A stretch of DNA of 64,000 bases. It comes from Mugil cephalus (Eukaryota > Chordata > Actinopteri > Mugiliformes > Mugilidae). Below the pieces are notes generated by a model. That model was not told the origin of the DNA and made no database searches. It saw nothing but the letters and a program-made list of their open reading frames with translations. Shown piece after piece: positions 50,286 to 62,250 of this stretch (the stretch's first letter is position 1; each line of letters starts with the position of its first letter). Position numbers and translations under genes: made by a program. The stretch spans positions 1,360,326 through 1,424,325 of the forward strand of contig NC_061788.1 of assembly GCF_022458985.1 (NCBI RefSeq). Reading direction: 5' to 3'.

Positions 50286-50567
50286 GTCTATTGTGTTGCC
50301 CGTAGTGATGTGTGTTGATGAGTCTATAAATACTTCAGTCCAGCCTCAGTCTGATCCTTGGTTTACAGGCTAATAGCATCGGTTAGCTCCATTGCTAATG
50401 TCTGTGTACGCTACATGTGTGTGTGTCTGTGTTTATACACAAACATATACATAAATATATATATATGTGTGTATATGTGTGGATATAAAGCACCACTTAC
50501 AGGTTTTTGCACACTTCAGAAGTCATGAAAGAACTCAGTCAAAATCCTTCCTTCCTTCCTTCCTTAT

Positions 50568-50601
50568 AATAATATTTCACTTTCACAAGTGAAATATTAT
50601 T
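50568..50601. other. Perfect 15-bp AT-rich hairpin
   Basis: AATAATATTTCACTT, a 4-nt loop (tcac), then AAGTGAAATATTATT. Next to a short (TTCC)n tract. No T-run is attached to suggest a transcript. Confidence 0.9.
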
Positions 50602-50957
50602 TATTTTAGTTACATAGTTTGTCCACCAGGAGGCAGTAGTTTAGTACGTAGCTCATAATTTGTATAATGGTTAAAAAACTAAACAAGAAACAACATTTTG
50701 TCAGTGTTTATTAAAATAAGAAAAAGAAAAATTAGGCTAAATATTTCTGTGAACAAAAAATGTATGATTTTTTTTAAAATTTATTTATTTATTTGTTTTA
50801 TTCAGTCCCAGTCCAGTAACTTTCAGACAAACGTTATGATACATTGAGGAAGCCTTTAATATTGATTATTGATTATTGCTTTAATGAATTCATTTATTTT
50901 TAAACATAAACTGTTAGAGTTGTTTCACAGATACAAACAGGAAGAAATTCCTTCTCA

Positions 50958-51111
50958 GGTTTTCGTTTCCGTGTCTGATCGGAGTCGGAGTTCAGCTCGT
51001 GTCCACCTGTCAGTCATTAGAGGAACTATGTCGACCTCCGACCCCGAACGAGACCGAGACCGAGACCAGGGAACGTGGGACTCAGGTCCTTTCCACCACT
51101 ACAAGAAATAA
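50958..51111 (+). other. Possible terminal exon of an unidentified transcript
   Basis: A weak acceptor (ttccttctcag) precedes an open frame ending GTWDSGPFHHYKK and TAA at 51109-51111, followed at once by overlapping AATAAA signals. The internal stretch ERDRDRDQ is low-complexity. Not recognised, and the 5' exons are not seen. More likely chance than a gene. Confidence 0.15.
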
Positions 51112-51829
51112 ATTAATAAAATAAAGGTTTTCACTTCCATAATTAACAATGAGCTTCTTAAGCTTTGTAAATAATAATATTAATAAATAATAAGGAACGG
51201 TTGTGATTAAAAAGTCTGATTTATGGCATAAAAAAATAAATTTTACGTTTACATATTAGATTATTTTTTAACAATGAGAATAAGACAAAGTTAAAATTAC
51301 ATTTAAGTCACATTTCTAAAATATTTTGAAATTATGACAAAATAAAAAGTGTGAGAATTAGTTTTATAACCAAATCTAATTTTGTTTTGAGTTTTAAACT
51401 CATAATTTTGAGTATGTAAGAGAAAATATAGAAATTAAAAGAATGACATAAGAAATTATTGGCTAAAAAATACCAAATTTTATGATATAAAAAAGTAAAA
51501 ATTCTGATTAAATACTCAAGACTATTACAAGACTGTAAAAAGTATCAGACGAAAAATTGAAAACAAAAACAAAAAACAAATTATGACAAAAAATTCTAAT
51601 TTAAACTTTGAGATGTAGATAAAAAAATGTTTGTCATATTTTTTGCACAAAACTGAAATTAAGATAAAATCTTTTTTTTAGTAATTTTGGCAGCGTTGAG
51701 CCTCCGTAGATCTACGCTGCGTTAAGATGCCTCACGTTGATCCATCCGTATAATTTGTAATTCCTCCTCACTTTTCTCCACCACCGTAAAATTGAGGATT
51801 AAAGAATTTCTTCGCTTCGTCTTGTTGTC

Positions 51830-51960
51830 GCGTGTCGGTCGGTCACGTGACACCGGGGTCCAGGTGGCGGCCGTGACCTTTAACCCCGCCCCCGTCAGAG
51901 CGGCCTCAGCGTGCGCGGAGTGAAGCTACGCCGTGAAATGATCGGCATCTCAGGCAGCTC
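51830..51960. promoter_or_regulatory. CpG-rich promoter-like segment
   Basis: Contains a CACGTGAC E-box, a CCCCGCCCCCG GC-box and dense CpGs (ggcggccgtgac, gtgcgcggag) between AT-rich flanks. No coding exon is attached. Confidence 0.35.
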
Positions 51961-53054
51961 ATCAGCTTTCAACTGACGGGGAAACATTTCATAGGTTCAG
52001 GCAACTTTATCTGAATCTTTCTCTAACATCTCTAACGTCTAAACCAGCTCCTCCAAACAAAGACAGATAGAAAAAGAAATTTATTTGCCATTTGTGCGTA
52101 AACACATAAAAACGTGTAGGAACTCTTGTGCCGTTGTTCAGACACAAATATATGCATACAAACATATCAAGTATTATAATGTTGTCGATCTAAGGAGGCA
52201 TGAATGTTGCAACTTTAAACTAAATGACCAATCAGGTTGTTTGGGGGCGGGGCCTTATTTAGGTGATGGACAGAAGAGTAGAACAGTAGTCAAACGTGGG
52301 CGTGGAGATGAATTCATTTAAAACAAAATGGCCACCGCCAGGCCATCTGTTTCCATACGTATCAAATTATCTTCCAAGAACTTTATTTTTATTAAAAACT
52401 TATCAACTAGCGTTTTGAAAATATTTCCGCTGTGTGCACTGTTCACCCTCCATCAACCCCGACCACCTGTACAAAACTTTATATCTGAGCAGAATTCAGA
52501 CAGAAAAGACATATAAGTCAAAGTAGAGTCTTTCATTAAGTATCTGACAGCAGATGGAGGAGGAGGAGGAGGAGGAGGAGGAGCAGACGTGGGGAGCGAA
52601 TGCCTCCAGACTTGCGCTGGATCGCGGACTATGTGCGGCAGTTGGGTGAGGACGGATCAGTTTACACTCGCTCATGGCTTTTTCACAGTAACTTTATACC
52701 TCGGACATCCCGGCTTCATCCAGGCCCTCGGCTCCCGACAACAAAACTCCTCCTGGAGTCCACAGCACCGTGAACTCCTCCTCGCCAAGGTGGAGGTGAA
52801 GAGGAGGAGCTCCACGTTAATCATAACAACACACATCTGGTTCCCTTTAGCTCGTAGCCTCCGACTTCGCTTGTTGATGTTTCTCCAACACCTCATGAAC
52901 CGAGCGTCTGAGCGCGGACGACGTTTTCTTTATGTCTCTCGTGTTTTTTCTCCACAGAAAAACTCAAAGTGCAGCTTTAAAACCATCGGTTCAGACCAGA
53001 CGATGGCTGAGCGCTAATACCAGAAATATATGTTTAAACACATCAGCTCGTCTC

Positions 53055-53290
53055 TCTCCCGAGCTAATCGCTAGGTCATAGACCACACAGGCTGATTAAC
53101 TGTTATTTTATTAACTTTTATAAAGAAGACAAAAGAACGTGACCTATATCTATATTTCTACTTCATTAGTTCCACCTTCTATTAAAGGCCGAACCATAGA
53201 CTGTATATAAAGATGGAGGGAGGACCTGCTCCTCTAAAATGAAGCCAAAGCTAGCAGAGCGCCCCCTGGTGTCGGATGTGTCGATATTTT
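53055..53290 (+). repeat. Dispersed repeat with ATAGACTGTATATAAA motif (copy 1)
   Basis: Contains tcatagaccacacaggctga, aacgtgacctatat and ccatagactgtatataaaga then tgga. Related sequence lies at 54430-54630 (tatagaccacacgg, aatgtgacctttat), and the ATAGACTGTATATAAA block also occurs at about 12186-12201 and, inverted, at about 54990-55010. A common teleost interspersed word. Confidence 0.6.
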
Positions 53291-53957
53291 AGTATCAATA
53301 CGCACTTCACAAGTTACTAGCGTACCTAATGATCTGGCCAGTGAGTGTGAATTTAAATTATAAGTCCTCAGTAATGATCGTGCCTTTTATTAACAGAGAG
53401 TGAGTCAACGAGACGTTAAAACTTGACTGAAAATGTTGCATCATCTTCCAAAGTCACGACCAAAACCAGATCAGAGCAGGACTGTGGTCACCAGCGTTCC
53501 TAATGAAGTGGCAGGTGAGTGTTTTAAAACGCATCCGTCACTATAAAACTTTATTAACAGTGTTTCTGCTGCTGTGGAGGAACAGAAGAAGAAGAAGTTT
53601 CTCCTCCACCTGAATTTAAACAGTAGAAGACGAAGATGTTTTCTCAGATCAAATGATCGAACCAGTGATCAGATGTTTTTATACAGTCCTGACTCCTCCA
53701 GGCTACGTGTCGTCCTGTCGGTCGCTGAGGATGTGGAGGTGGAGAAGAAGCAGCCGAAGCGTAAAAGGATTATTCCACCTGAAAATAAATTTTGTGCATG
53801 AGTTCCCTCTGACAACACGCTGAGAGGCGTCTGCCGGCGTTTCTGCCTCCGAGGAATGTGTGAAACATTCCGACGTGTTTTAATTTCCCCGCCGTTGGTT
53901 TGCATCCATCCTTCACCTCCTCCTGAAAAAGAAATATTCTGTTCATTCAGCCCGACC

Positions 53958-54000
53958 CACCCTCCTCCTCCTCCTCCTCCACCTCCTCCTCCTCCTCCTG
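53958..54000 (+). repeat. (CTC)n microsatellite
   Basis: About 14 CCT triplets with one ACC interruption. Gives false poly-Gly or poly-Pro frames. Confidence 0.93.
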
Positions 54001-54429
54001 TCTGCACCGTCCACAGAGGAGGAAATGAAAGGAGGTGTGATTGTTTGGACTTGACCTCAGGAAGAACAGCAGATGTTTGGAGGTTCAGACTAAATCCAGC
54101 CACAGTTTTCAGACGTTTATAAATCAGTAATGACGTTTTTAAACAGAATCATTTATATTAGTACCTTTGCAAATAAGTTTCCTTTGGTCCAACCAACGGT
54201 TTAAAGATCAGAATTAAGTTTCGTGTAATTTAAGACATTTGTGTAATATTTAAACAATAACTTCTATTCAGCTTTAAATCAGTGGATTGAGTCTAAACTG
54301 GAGCAAACTTTTCCTTTCTTTTAAAAGTGTGAAAATAAAACTTAAACCCTCTCAGTTCATTAGGTTCGCTAGTTAAAATACCTGCACTAAACCTTCACCC
54401 TGGAAGGAGGGAGTGACAGGACTTATGCT

Positions 54430-54630
54430 ACGTTTAGCGACGAGCTAAGGGCTAGTTTATAGACCACACGGACCGGCTAACTGAGCCCGGCTAACTGAGC
54501 CCGGCTAACTGGGTTTAACGACATTATTTAATGAACATTTATGGAGAAAAAAAGAATGTGACCTTTATCTAAAAAATGGCTCCAGTCTGTATTTGTCCTC
54601 CGTGTTAGTGGGCGGGGCCAAACTAAAACA
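54430..54630 (+). repeat. Dispersed repeat (copy 2) with CCCGGCTAACTGAG triplication
   Basis: Related to 53055-53290. Inside it the 14-bp unit CCGGCTAACTGAGC is repeated three times (54474-54515). Confidence 0.6.
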
Positions 54631-55365
54631 CTAAAATACACATCAAATCATTTTTTTCCAGTCATTTTATGTAGTAAATATAATGATCAACGTTCAAGAG
54701 TCTTTTTTTTTTAAGTTAAGTTTCATTATTTGACGTGATAGAAACAGGATGTGACATGATTGCGACTACCCGTTGCCATGCCAACAGCTTCGTAAAGATC
54801 CAGAGGGACCATGAGAGTTTTAAAACCTATTTTTAAAGTCAAGTTTATTGAATAATCCAACGTGTCCTTGTAGCTGGTGGAGGTAGAACAGAGCGTAGTG
54901 TTAATTAAATGAAAACCAGTGAGTCTGGAGGAAGTGTGGGCGGGGCATCGATATCGTGGCTCCTCCCTCGGACCGTACTGATCAGTGGCGTCCATGTTTA
55001 TATACAGTCTATGTTTATTAGTAGAGGTTAAAAAACCTGGAACATAAAGCAACTTCAGACCAACTTCCCTCTCCAGCGAAATAGTCTGAAGGATCCTGCT
55101 CCTGTGGAATCAAACATCTAGTTAGTGTAAATGTCTCTGATTGGTTGAAGGTTTTACTTTGTTTCTCTCAGTAGAAACTCGCCTCTCGATGAAACCACGT
55201 CCTGATCGTCACGGCTGCACCAGACTAAAGGGTGTGTTTGTTTTGTGGGTTTTCAGGTTGTGGCTCTTGTGCCAGTGTCGGGTGGTTGAAACCCGGCTCC
55301 TCTTCCTGCCTCCGCTCGGGGGTCGGGGGGGTGACGGGGGTGGACAGCTGAGGGTAATCCTCCTC

Positions 55366-55402
55366 GTCCTCCTCCTCCTCCTCCTCCTCCTCCTCCTCCT
55401 CC
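55366..55402 (+). repeat. (CTC)n microsatellite
   Basis: About 12 CTC units. A related CCACCT/CTC tract lies at 55558-55610. Confidence 0.93.
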
Positions 55403-55924
55403 AGGCAGATGCTCTGAGCGCTGATATCTGGGACATGCTGCCAGGTTTGATCTGGCTCTATCTCTGTGTAATGTGGCCGTAATCCTGGGCTCTTACCCCG
55501 AGGCCCATAGAGGCCTAGAGAGGCCCCTCCCTGAGTGTCAGCGACACATTTCTCTCCTCCACCACCTCCACCTCCTCCTCCTCCTCCACCACCTCCTCCA
55601 CCACCGCCACCGCGCTGGCAGCATCACTGACACCTCGCAGCTAAATTTACCTCGAGTGGCAACGACAGGTGAGTCGACCACAGACTCGGACGCTGGAGGT
55701 CACAGGGTGTGAGATACTGACGGGGGGAGTTTGGGGGGAGGATGGGGGAGGTTTTTGGGGCGTGTAGACTAACACCACCGCCACCGCTCAGACCGAGCTC
55801 AGATACCAAACGCTGCCCAGCTCTGGGTTCCCCCCTCTCTTCTAAGCCAGCTGGTCTGGCTTAACTTCCTTTCTTTAATTCACTTTTTAGTTTTTTTTTT
55901 TTTGTTTTTTTTTTTGCTTCATTT

Positions 55925-56046
55925 TATATAAATAAAAACCAACAAAAAAACGTCCCGTCTTGTTTGATACAAGGGATTCGAGGAACAGACCCACAGCTGG
56001 AGCTGCTGGGGGAGACTTCCAGGTGAAGACTGAAGACGCAGCACTG
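55925..56046 (+). promoter_or_regulatory. TATA box with candidate noncoding first exon
   Basis: TATATAAATAAAA at 55926-55938 is followed about 30 bp later by GC-balanced sequence (ggattcgaggaacagaccca, ctggagctgctgggggagac) that ends in a strong donor, GCACTG|gtgagt, at about 56046. No ORF. This looks like a TATA-driven 5'UTR exon on the plus strand. It could be an alternative 5' exon of the next gene downstream (mef2c by human order), which is not proven. Confidence 0.35.
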
Positions 56047-58618
56047 GTGAGTGGACGATTATTATCAAGTCATGTTAGAGAAGAACGGAAAAAAACAAGT
56101 GTTTGATACAGAAACTAATTAAGTTAAAGGAATAACATGTTGTTTTTGACCACTGGGTGGCAGCAGAAACAAACTAAACACCGAACTGAACCCGTTTTAT
56201 TTATGTTACTATTATTTATATGATATAAAACCAGGAGAGTTGAGTTGTTTTACTTTTTGACATTTAAAGTCACTCATTCATAGAAATAAGTTCTAAACGT
56301 TCTCTGTTTGTCAGTTTGAAGCGGTAACGATGGAATAAAAACCAAAACAACGACTGAAAGAGACTAAAAGGGTCTTGAGGGAAGCGCTGTGATAATTCTC
56401 TGTGGGTTTATAAAAATATTACCAACAATACTTTCATTTATAATGAAACGGTACAAATAAAAGATTAATACGTGAAATTTACTGTCAGATGCTTCAAATA
56501 AAAACATATTTAAACAAATTTTACGATCAAATAAATATTCACATTTCATGAACTGTTACTGGAAAATTTGATTTGTGACAGTTTGTTTAAGTGTCAGCTG
56601 CTTGATATAACAAAAAAAAAGTTAAAATGACCAAATATTCATGATGAAAAATGTGAAAGTTTTACCAAATTTTAAATCCCAGAAGCTGTTTTTGGAGAAT
56701 TTGTGGCATTAATCTGTTTTTAAAGTGTTTGTCACGTCAGCTGTTGTTGCAAATTCAGTTCAAGTTCAAGTTTAAGTTAGTTTAATATTAAACCATTGAT
56801 TAGTGCAGCTTTAAATATTGTTTTTATTGTTATTGGTTTGGAAATGTTATGTGATTTGTGGTAAAACCAGCATCAGTGACGAGGTTTTGTTTCAGTCTGA
56901 GGCTGAATGTTTGTGATATGGAAACATCATTTACATATGTTTTTATTCTTATTTTGATCAAATTAAATGCAAGAAATCAAGTTAATTGAAATTTTTATGT
57001 TTTATTTTTAAACCCACTCAGTAATAAACCTAGTATTAGTGTTACTCAGACTGAACGGTGTCACTTTTAAAACATTTAAAATAATACACAAATGTGTTCA
57101 CTATTTAAACAGAAATTTGCTTTTCAAGAATTTAAAAACATCTTTTCAGAAGCTTCTCTAAAACCATATTATTATTCTTTCTGAACTAAGATCTGACGAG
57201 TTCATCCTCTGCTGTAAATAAAGGTGAATCTTAGTTTTATTGATTTAGTCGTCCTCATTTTTCATCGTCGTTCATAAACTCTAAATACGTCTCTGTGACG
57301 GCGCCTGGTCTGGATGTAACATGACGACGAGTGTGAAGTGAAGAAGTTGACTGTAAACAAAGATGGCCGCCGCGGCCTCCACGTCTGAATTCTTCCCAGA
57401 TTTGGTTTCTGTCGTTACTGGAGCAGAATCAGCTCCAGACGTAAAGAAGTCTGAGTCTCGCTTCTCGGCTGCAAAACATCAGCTCTGATTTCAAAATGCT
57501 GAGTCATAAACGACGGACACACACCAACGGTTTGGTTATGGCTTTGTGCAACAGTTTTCAGGGTTTTATAGGGAACTGAGTTTTAAATCACACACAATGT
57601 GGAAGTCGACAATTCTTCATCATCCAGAAGTTTTGGGAGAATTTGTGCAACACTCACAAAGTTTATCAATTGTGGGCACAAAAACAAAAAAATAGAAAGA
57701 AATTGGACAAATTTTATGACATTTCAGGAAATTTATAGCAAGAATAAAATTTTAAAGTGGTTTCCATTTCAGCTGTTTGGATTTGAGGCGTCGCAAAGTT
57801 ATTTTTGACTTGAATTCTTTACTAAACTTTGTGACCACAGATAAAATGTAGAAAGTATCACATATTCACACGTTGAAAACCTGTTGCTTCTTGTCAGCTG
57901 CCCGGATTCTTTTGATCGAATTAAAAGAAAATTGGATTTAAAAAATAAATAAATTTAACCGAAAAGAACTAAAATTTGGATTTTTGTTTTATTTTTATTT
58001 TTTTAAACAAATTAAAATCACAGTTTTGTTGGAGGAGCTGATCGATAAAGGTCGACATGATAAAGGTGCAGCTCCAGTGTCTTCCAGTGGGGGCAGCATT
58101 TTGATTTAAACCTTGATTCTAATAGAAAACTATAGAAAATAAAAACCTGTTTGTGGGAATTTGTGCAACTAATAACAAAGCTGTCTTGGTGTCAGTGGAT
58201 GGTTTTGGTAAAGTTAAGTTGAAACCAACCGTATTTAAATTGTTTTAATAACTGATGAACTATCAGGATAGTTTCTATTCTGAATGTAGGATAGTTATTA
58301 AATGTTGAGTATTTCTTCTTTGTTGCTTGTAAGTAAAAGATGTGAATCACAGTTTTAATCAACTTATTTATCAGTGATCGGTCAACGCGTAGTTCCAGTG
58401 TCTTCCACTGGGCGGCGCCATTGATACTGATTTAAACCTTGATAGTAATAGAACCTGTAGAAAATAGAAATAAAAATGAAAATAAATAAGTTTAAAATTT
58501 AGTTTTACGGTCATTTAAAATGCCTAATGTTTTCTTGCACCTTTAATTATTTACTTATTAGTTTATTTGCGTGGTTGCTTTTGCGTGTGCGTGCGTGACG
58601 ATGCCGCCTCCTGACGTC

Positions 58619-58768
58619 CAGGTGTTCCAGGTGTGGACACGGATGGACTGAACCGCTGGACGGAGACACGCAGCAGGAGGAGCAGCAGGAGCAGCAGGAG
58701 GAGCAGGAGGAGCAGCGAGGGGAAGTCACGAGCAGAGGGAGGACATGCGGGACTGAGCGGGTGGAGGT
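58619..58768 (+). other. Candidate noncoding exon (acceptor-donor pair)
   Basis: Bounded by ctgacgtccag and GGTGGAG|gtaagc. GC-rich, with an (AGCAGG)n tract at 58669-58720. In-frame stops in all frames, so a 5'UTR exon if real. Confidence 0.3.
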
Positions 58769-58799
58769 AAGCTGCGTCTGCTCGGGCCGTGCGTGTACA

Positions 58800-59094
58800 T
58801 CGGCGCGCGTGATGTCGTGCGTGATGCGGGCTTGAAGAACAACAGGAAACAAACAGAAGTGAGAGAAGCTCCGTCTCTCTCTCTCTCTCTCGTTGTGTCC
58901 TCGGCGCCGGTTGTTTTCTAGTCGCAGATCAGATCCCGGAGCTTCTGCTCGGGTAACGGGCTTCGTGCGTATCCGCGGACAGGTCGCCTTCTCCGGGCAC
59001 AGAGCGGTGGAAACACGCGGGGATCTTTATTTATCTTTTTTCCCATTACGGATCGGAATGAAAGCGAGTTTTATTCCTCCACAGCAGCAAAGGG
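58800..59094 (+). promoter_or_regulatory. CpG-rich segment with candidate 5'UTR exon ending AAAGG|gtaaga
   Basis: CpG-dense (cggcgcgcgtgatgtcgtgc, tcctcggcgccggttg, tatccgcggac). Ends tcctccacagcagcaaagg before gtaaga at about 59094-59095. An ORF crosses it but has no recognised product. Suggests a promoter/5' exon on the plus strand, possibly mef2c by synteny and orientation. Confidence 0.4.
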
Positions 59095-60949
59095 TAAGAA
59101 AAAAAGTTTGGAGGTGATGGATTCAGTGACGGATATTGATCTTCCGAGCGGCTCCGCTCCACGGCCGGAGTCGCTCCTTCGGGGGCCGCGGGGCAAAACT
59201 TTATTGGACCCCCGAAATAACAAATTTCAACAAATTTAAACAAAAAATTTAAATTTAAAATCGTAGAAAATGAGAAAAGTATGAAATATGAGGATCTGTG
59301 GTGTGAAATATGTTAAAAGTTGTTCCTTTATCAGCTGATTGGATTCTATTGAGAATGAAGTTAGTTTTTATCACAATCAAAAGAAAAACAATTTGCAATT
59401 TTGCAAATCTACATCCAGAAAAAATGTTTAAATTGACATTGTGGCATTAATTGATTTTAAAGTTGTGTCTATGTCTGCTGTTTGTATTCAGGGGTTGTTG
59501 TGTTTGTTTGTGTGTTTGTTTTTTAATCATATTCTTCAAGGATTTTTTTTGTCTGTTGAACAGACCAAACATAAATTGTGACGTGTGATTTTTTTTATTT
59601 CCTGGATGGTGGGTGTTGTAAAGTGACGGGGTGTTATTGAGGGTTGGTCAGACCAAACAAAAACTAAACCAACCGCTCCACAGACGAGTATGTGCCCGTG
59701 CCCTGTCATTGAAAAATCTCTGTTTGGATGTTTGTTTGGACTAATGTAGCTGCCGTAGTGTGTTTTTAAAGTTGTTTTTCTGCTCCAGGTTTCTGGGTTC
59801 TGGGTCTATTTTATCAAATATTTCATTAAGAATCAAGAACATTGAGTTTTATTTGGTTCTGTTGAGACCAAAGGGAAGTGTTCACCACCACAGATCAAGC
59901 TGTGAGTTCAAGTGCTAATAGTAAAGGTTCGTTTGTGCTTATAATGTAGATACCAGCTTCTGAAAGGTCCGTATTTTCTGGTTTTGTCAACTCAGATATC
60001 TGAATATCAATCGTTGTTTTTTTACTGTCGCTCTAATTAAACACGGAAACTTTCATATTTCCACATCCTGGAGGTTTTTAGCTGAATTTACAAATTTAGC
60101 CGAATGGACTTTACCTGTGTAGTTCATAGTCGTCAGAAACCAGAGAACCTGCAGAAATATTCACATCTGAGAAGAATAGTTGTGTGTTTAATGTTAATCT
60201 GTGGCGTTAAATGGTTACAAAGAGGAAAACTGTATCAGAGTAAATAAGCAGAAGCGTTTTCTTTGCACAGAGGGAACGGTTGTGTCCTACGAAGACACAA
60301 ATATCAGTGTGATGTCTTTCACTCATGTTGAGCATGTGGTTTAGTGTCTGTGCCACAAAGTGAGTCACGGCCCGTTTATAGAGGGCTGTCCCAGACCACA
60401 TGTATCAGATCAGGTTACCTGCGCCGGCATCCGACGCCTTAGAAGGAACTTCAGGCAGTAATTCAGCCGCTGTTTGTTTGATAAAGATGCTTCGTTTTGC
60501 ATCGTGTCATTTAAAGCCTGATGTTTTTTTTGTTTTTTTTTCTTTGCTCTTTTGAGACATTTAGGAGTCGACCTTTATTCAGGATCAGTTCCTGGAACTT
60601 TCATATATTTCCAGGAAAACTTTCCCCACCATTTGCATTTCCACAGTGGCCACAAAGACCTGGGAATATTAAACAAACGAGTTCATGTCAAATGGTGAAA
60701 TTCCATTAAACGTCATCGTCTGTAAGAATAGACAGAACAGTGTAGACGTTTAGCTACCACATTACAGTAATTTAGGGGATTTCTTTTTTTTTTTTTGCTA
60801 AATATAGAGTTTACAGTCAGCTGATTGGATTTTCGATGTCGTAAAGTTTTTTTTTCTATCCAATTGTTCGAGTTTGCTACGACTGAACATGTTTAAACCA
60901 GTGAGGTCAAATCAGAGTTCATGTCTTCAGGAGTGTTTCCATGAATGTG

Positions 60950-61235
60950 ATGAGACTCAGGTCCTGGTTCAGTTTCTATAAATCAGGGATTTGTCTCATG
61001 TTTGTGTTGAAGTGTGTGATGACAACAGATGAAAGGAGCTTTGTGAGGAGCTCAGAAAAAGAGTTGTTGTTGCTCATCAGGCTGGAAAAGGTTCCACAAC
61101 CATCTGTAAAGAGTCTGGAAGCCACAAATAATCCACAGAGAGTCAGACAGATTGAAGACGACTGTTCCCCTCCACAGGAGTGGTCCACCAACAAACATCA
61201 CTCCATCATAGTGGGAGAGGAACCAGAGGAACCAG
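60950..61235 (+). mobile_element. Tc1/mariner transposase relic, 5' part
   Basis: ctcatcaggctggaaaaggt, then ccatctgtaaagagtctgga, cacagagagtcagacagatt and aggagtggtccaccaac match the DNA-binding N-terminal part of fish Tc1-type transposases (helix-turn-helix with the S-x-V-R-Q-I block and the R-S-G-R/P-P GRPR-like hook). Several indels break the frame. Confidence 0.8.
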
Positions 61236-61897
61236 AGGAACCCGGCTTAGTTCCTCTAAATGTTCCTGTCCAGGGGGAATTCAGTGTTTGCGTGCTTCTA
61301 ATCTAATATTGTCCACAAACAGTAGCCTCCACAGACGATCGAAGGCCTCAAAACCACTCGAACTGTTCTCCATTTGATGCACTTCATGCTCCTCTCCACG
61401 GCCATAAAGACGGTTTGATGACACGCAGCGCTGCAGGCGGCCAGGACAGAGCTGCGTTTGTTTGTTGGGAACGTTTAAGTGACATTAAAACATTATGTAC
61501 TGTGTGTGCTTCTGGGGAATGCACCCTGAGGTCTGTAATGAAAACAATTCAGACTCATTATCACCTCATACAGCTGAGCCTGTCTTCAGGAAGGCAGCGC
61601 TGCAGGAAGTAGTAGTAGCTCTGGTTTGGTCACGACTGGTGTCACGATAGAGTTAAGATCCACTGACATTATAACATTTACTCTAAAACCAGATGTGAAC
61701 AGATCCACCATAAACCTCAAACTTAGAAGAGACATTAAGCAGGAATTTCACCACGACTTCTTTAGATCCGTCCCCGGGATGGTCCATAAGTAACCGAGAG
61801 AACCAGAACCACAACAACATGATGGTCTAGAATTAATAAACTGCAGAACAACTGATCAGCTGATTCAGGAGAGGCCAAGTCTGTACGACAGTTTGTA

Positions 61898-62250
61898 GCT
61901 CACCCTAGCTTCTTAGCCTCCCAGCTAACAGTAGCTCTTCCTAGCTTCCTAGCCTCCCAGTTAAAAGAAACTCTTCCTAGCCTCCCAGCTAATAGTAACT
62001 CTTCCTAGCCTCTCAGCTAATAGTAGCTCTTCCTAGCTTCCTAGCCTCCCAAGTAGTAGCAGTAGCTTTTCCTAGTCTCTCAGCTAAAAGTAGCTTTCTC
62101 TAGCCTCCCTGCTAATACTAGCTCTTCCTAGTTTCCTAGCTTCCCAGCTAATGGTATCTCTTCCTTGCTTCCTAGCCTCCCAGTTAATAGCAGATCTTCC
62201 TAGCTTCCTAGCCTCCCAGTTAGTAGTAGCTCTTTCTAGTCTCCAGGTCT
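61898..62250 (+). repeat. TAGC-type minisatellite (array 4)
   Basis: About ten units of CTTCCTAGCCTCCCAGCTAA then TAGTAGCTCTTC, the same family and strand as array 1, 28 kb away. Confidence 0.9.

Larger units (their letters stand above)
49573..58600. other. Intergenic DNA downstream of cetn3
   Basis: No confident protein-coding exon. Two AT-rich tracts (51,120-51,690 and 56,380-58,020), several repeats and the promoter-like pieces listed separately. Confidence 0.55.

Noticed and set aside
52589-53017. 142-codon open frame on +, and a second frame starting MPPDLRWIADYVRQLG in the same place
   Set aside because: Neither resembles a family I know, codon use is unremarkable, and no convincing splice context exists. 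The region is moderately GC-rich, which lengthens chance ORFs. Kept out of the gene list; a transcript search would settle it.
53574-53801. 75-codon basic open frame ending KRKRIIPPENKFCA
   Set aside because: Low-complexity Lys/Arg runs, no acceptor or poly(A) context, no recognised homologue.
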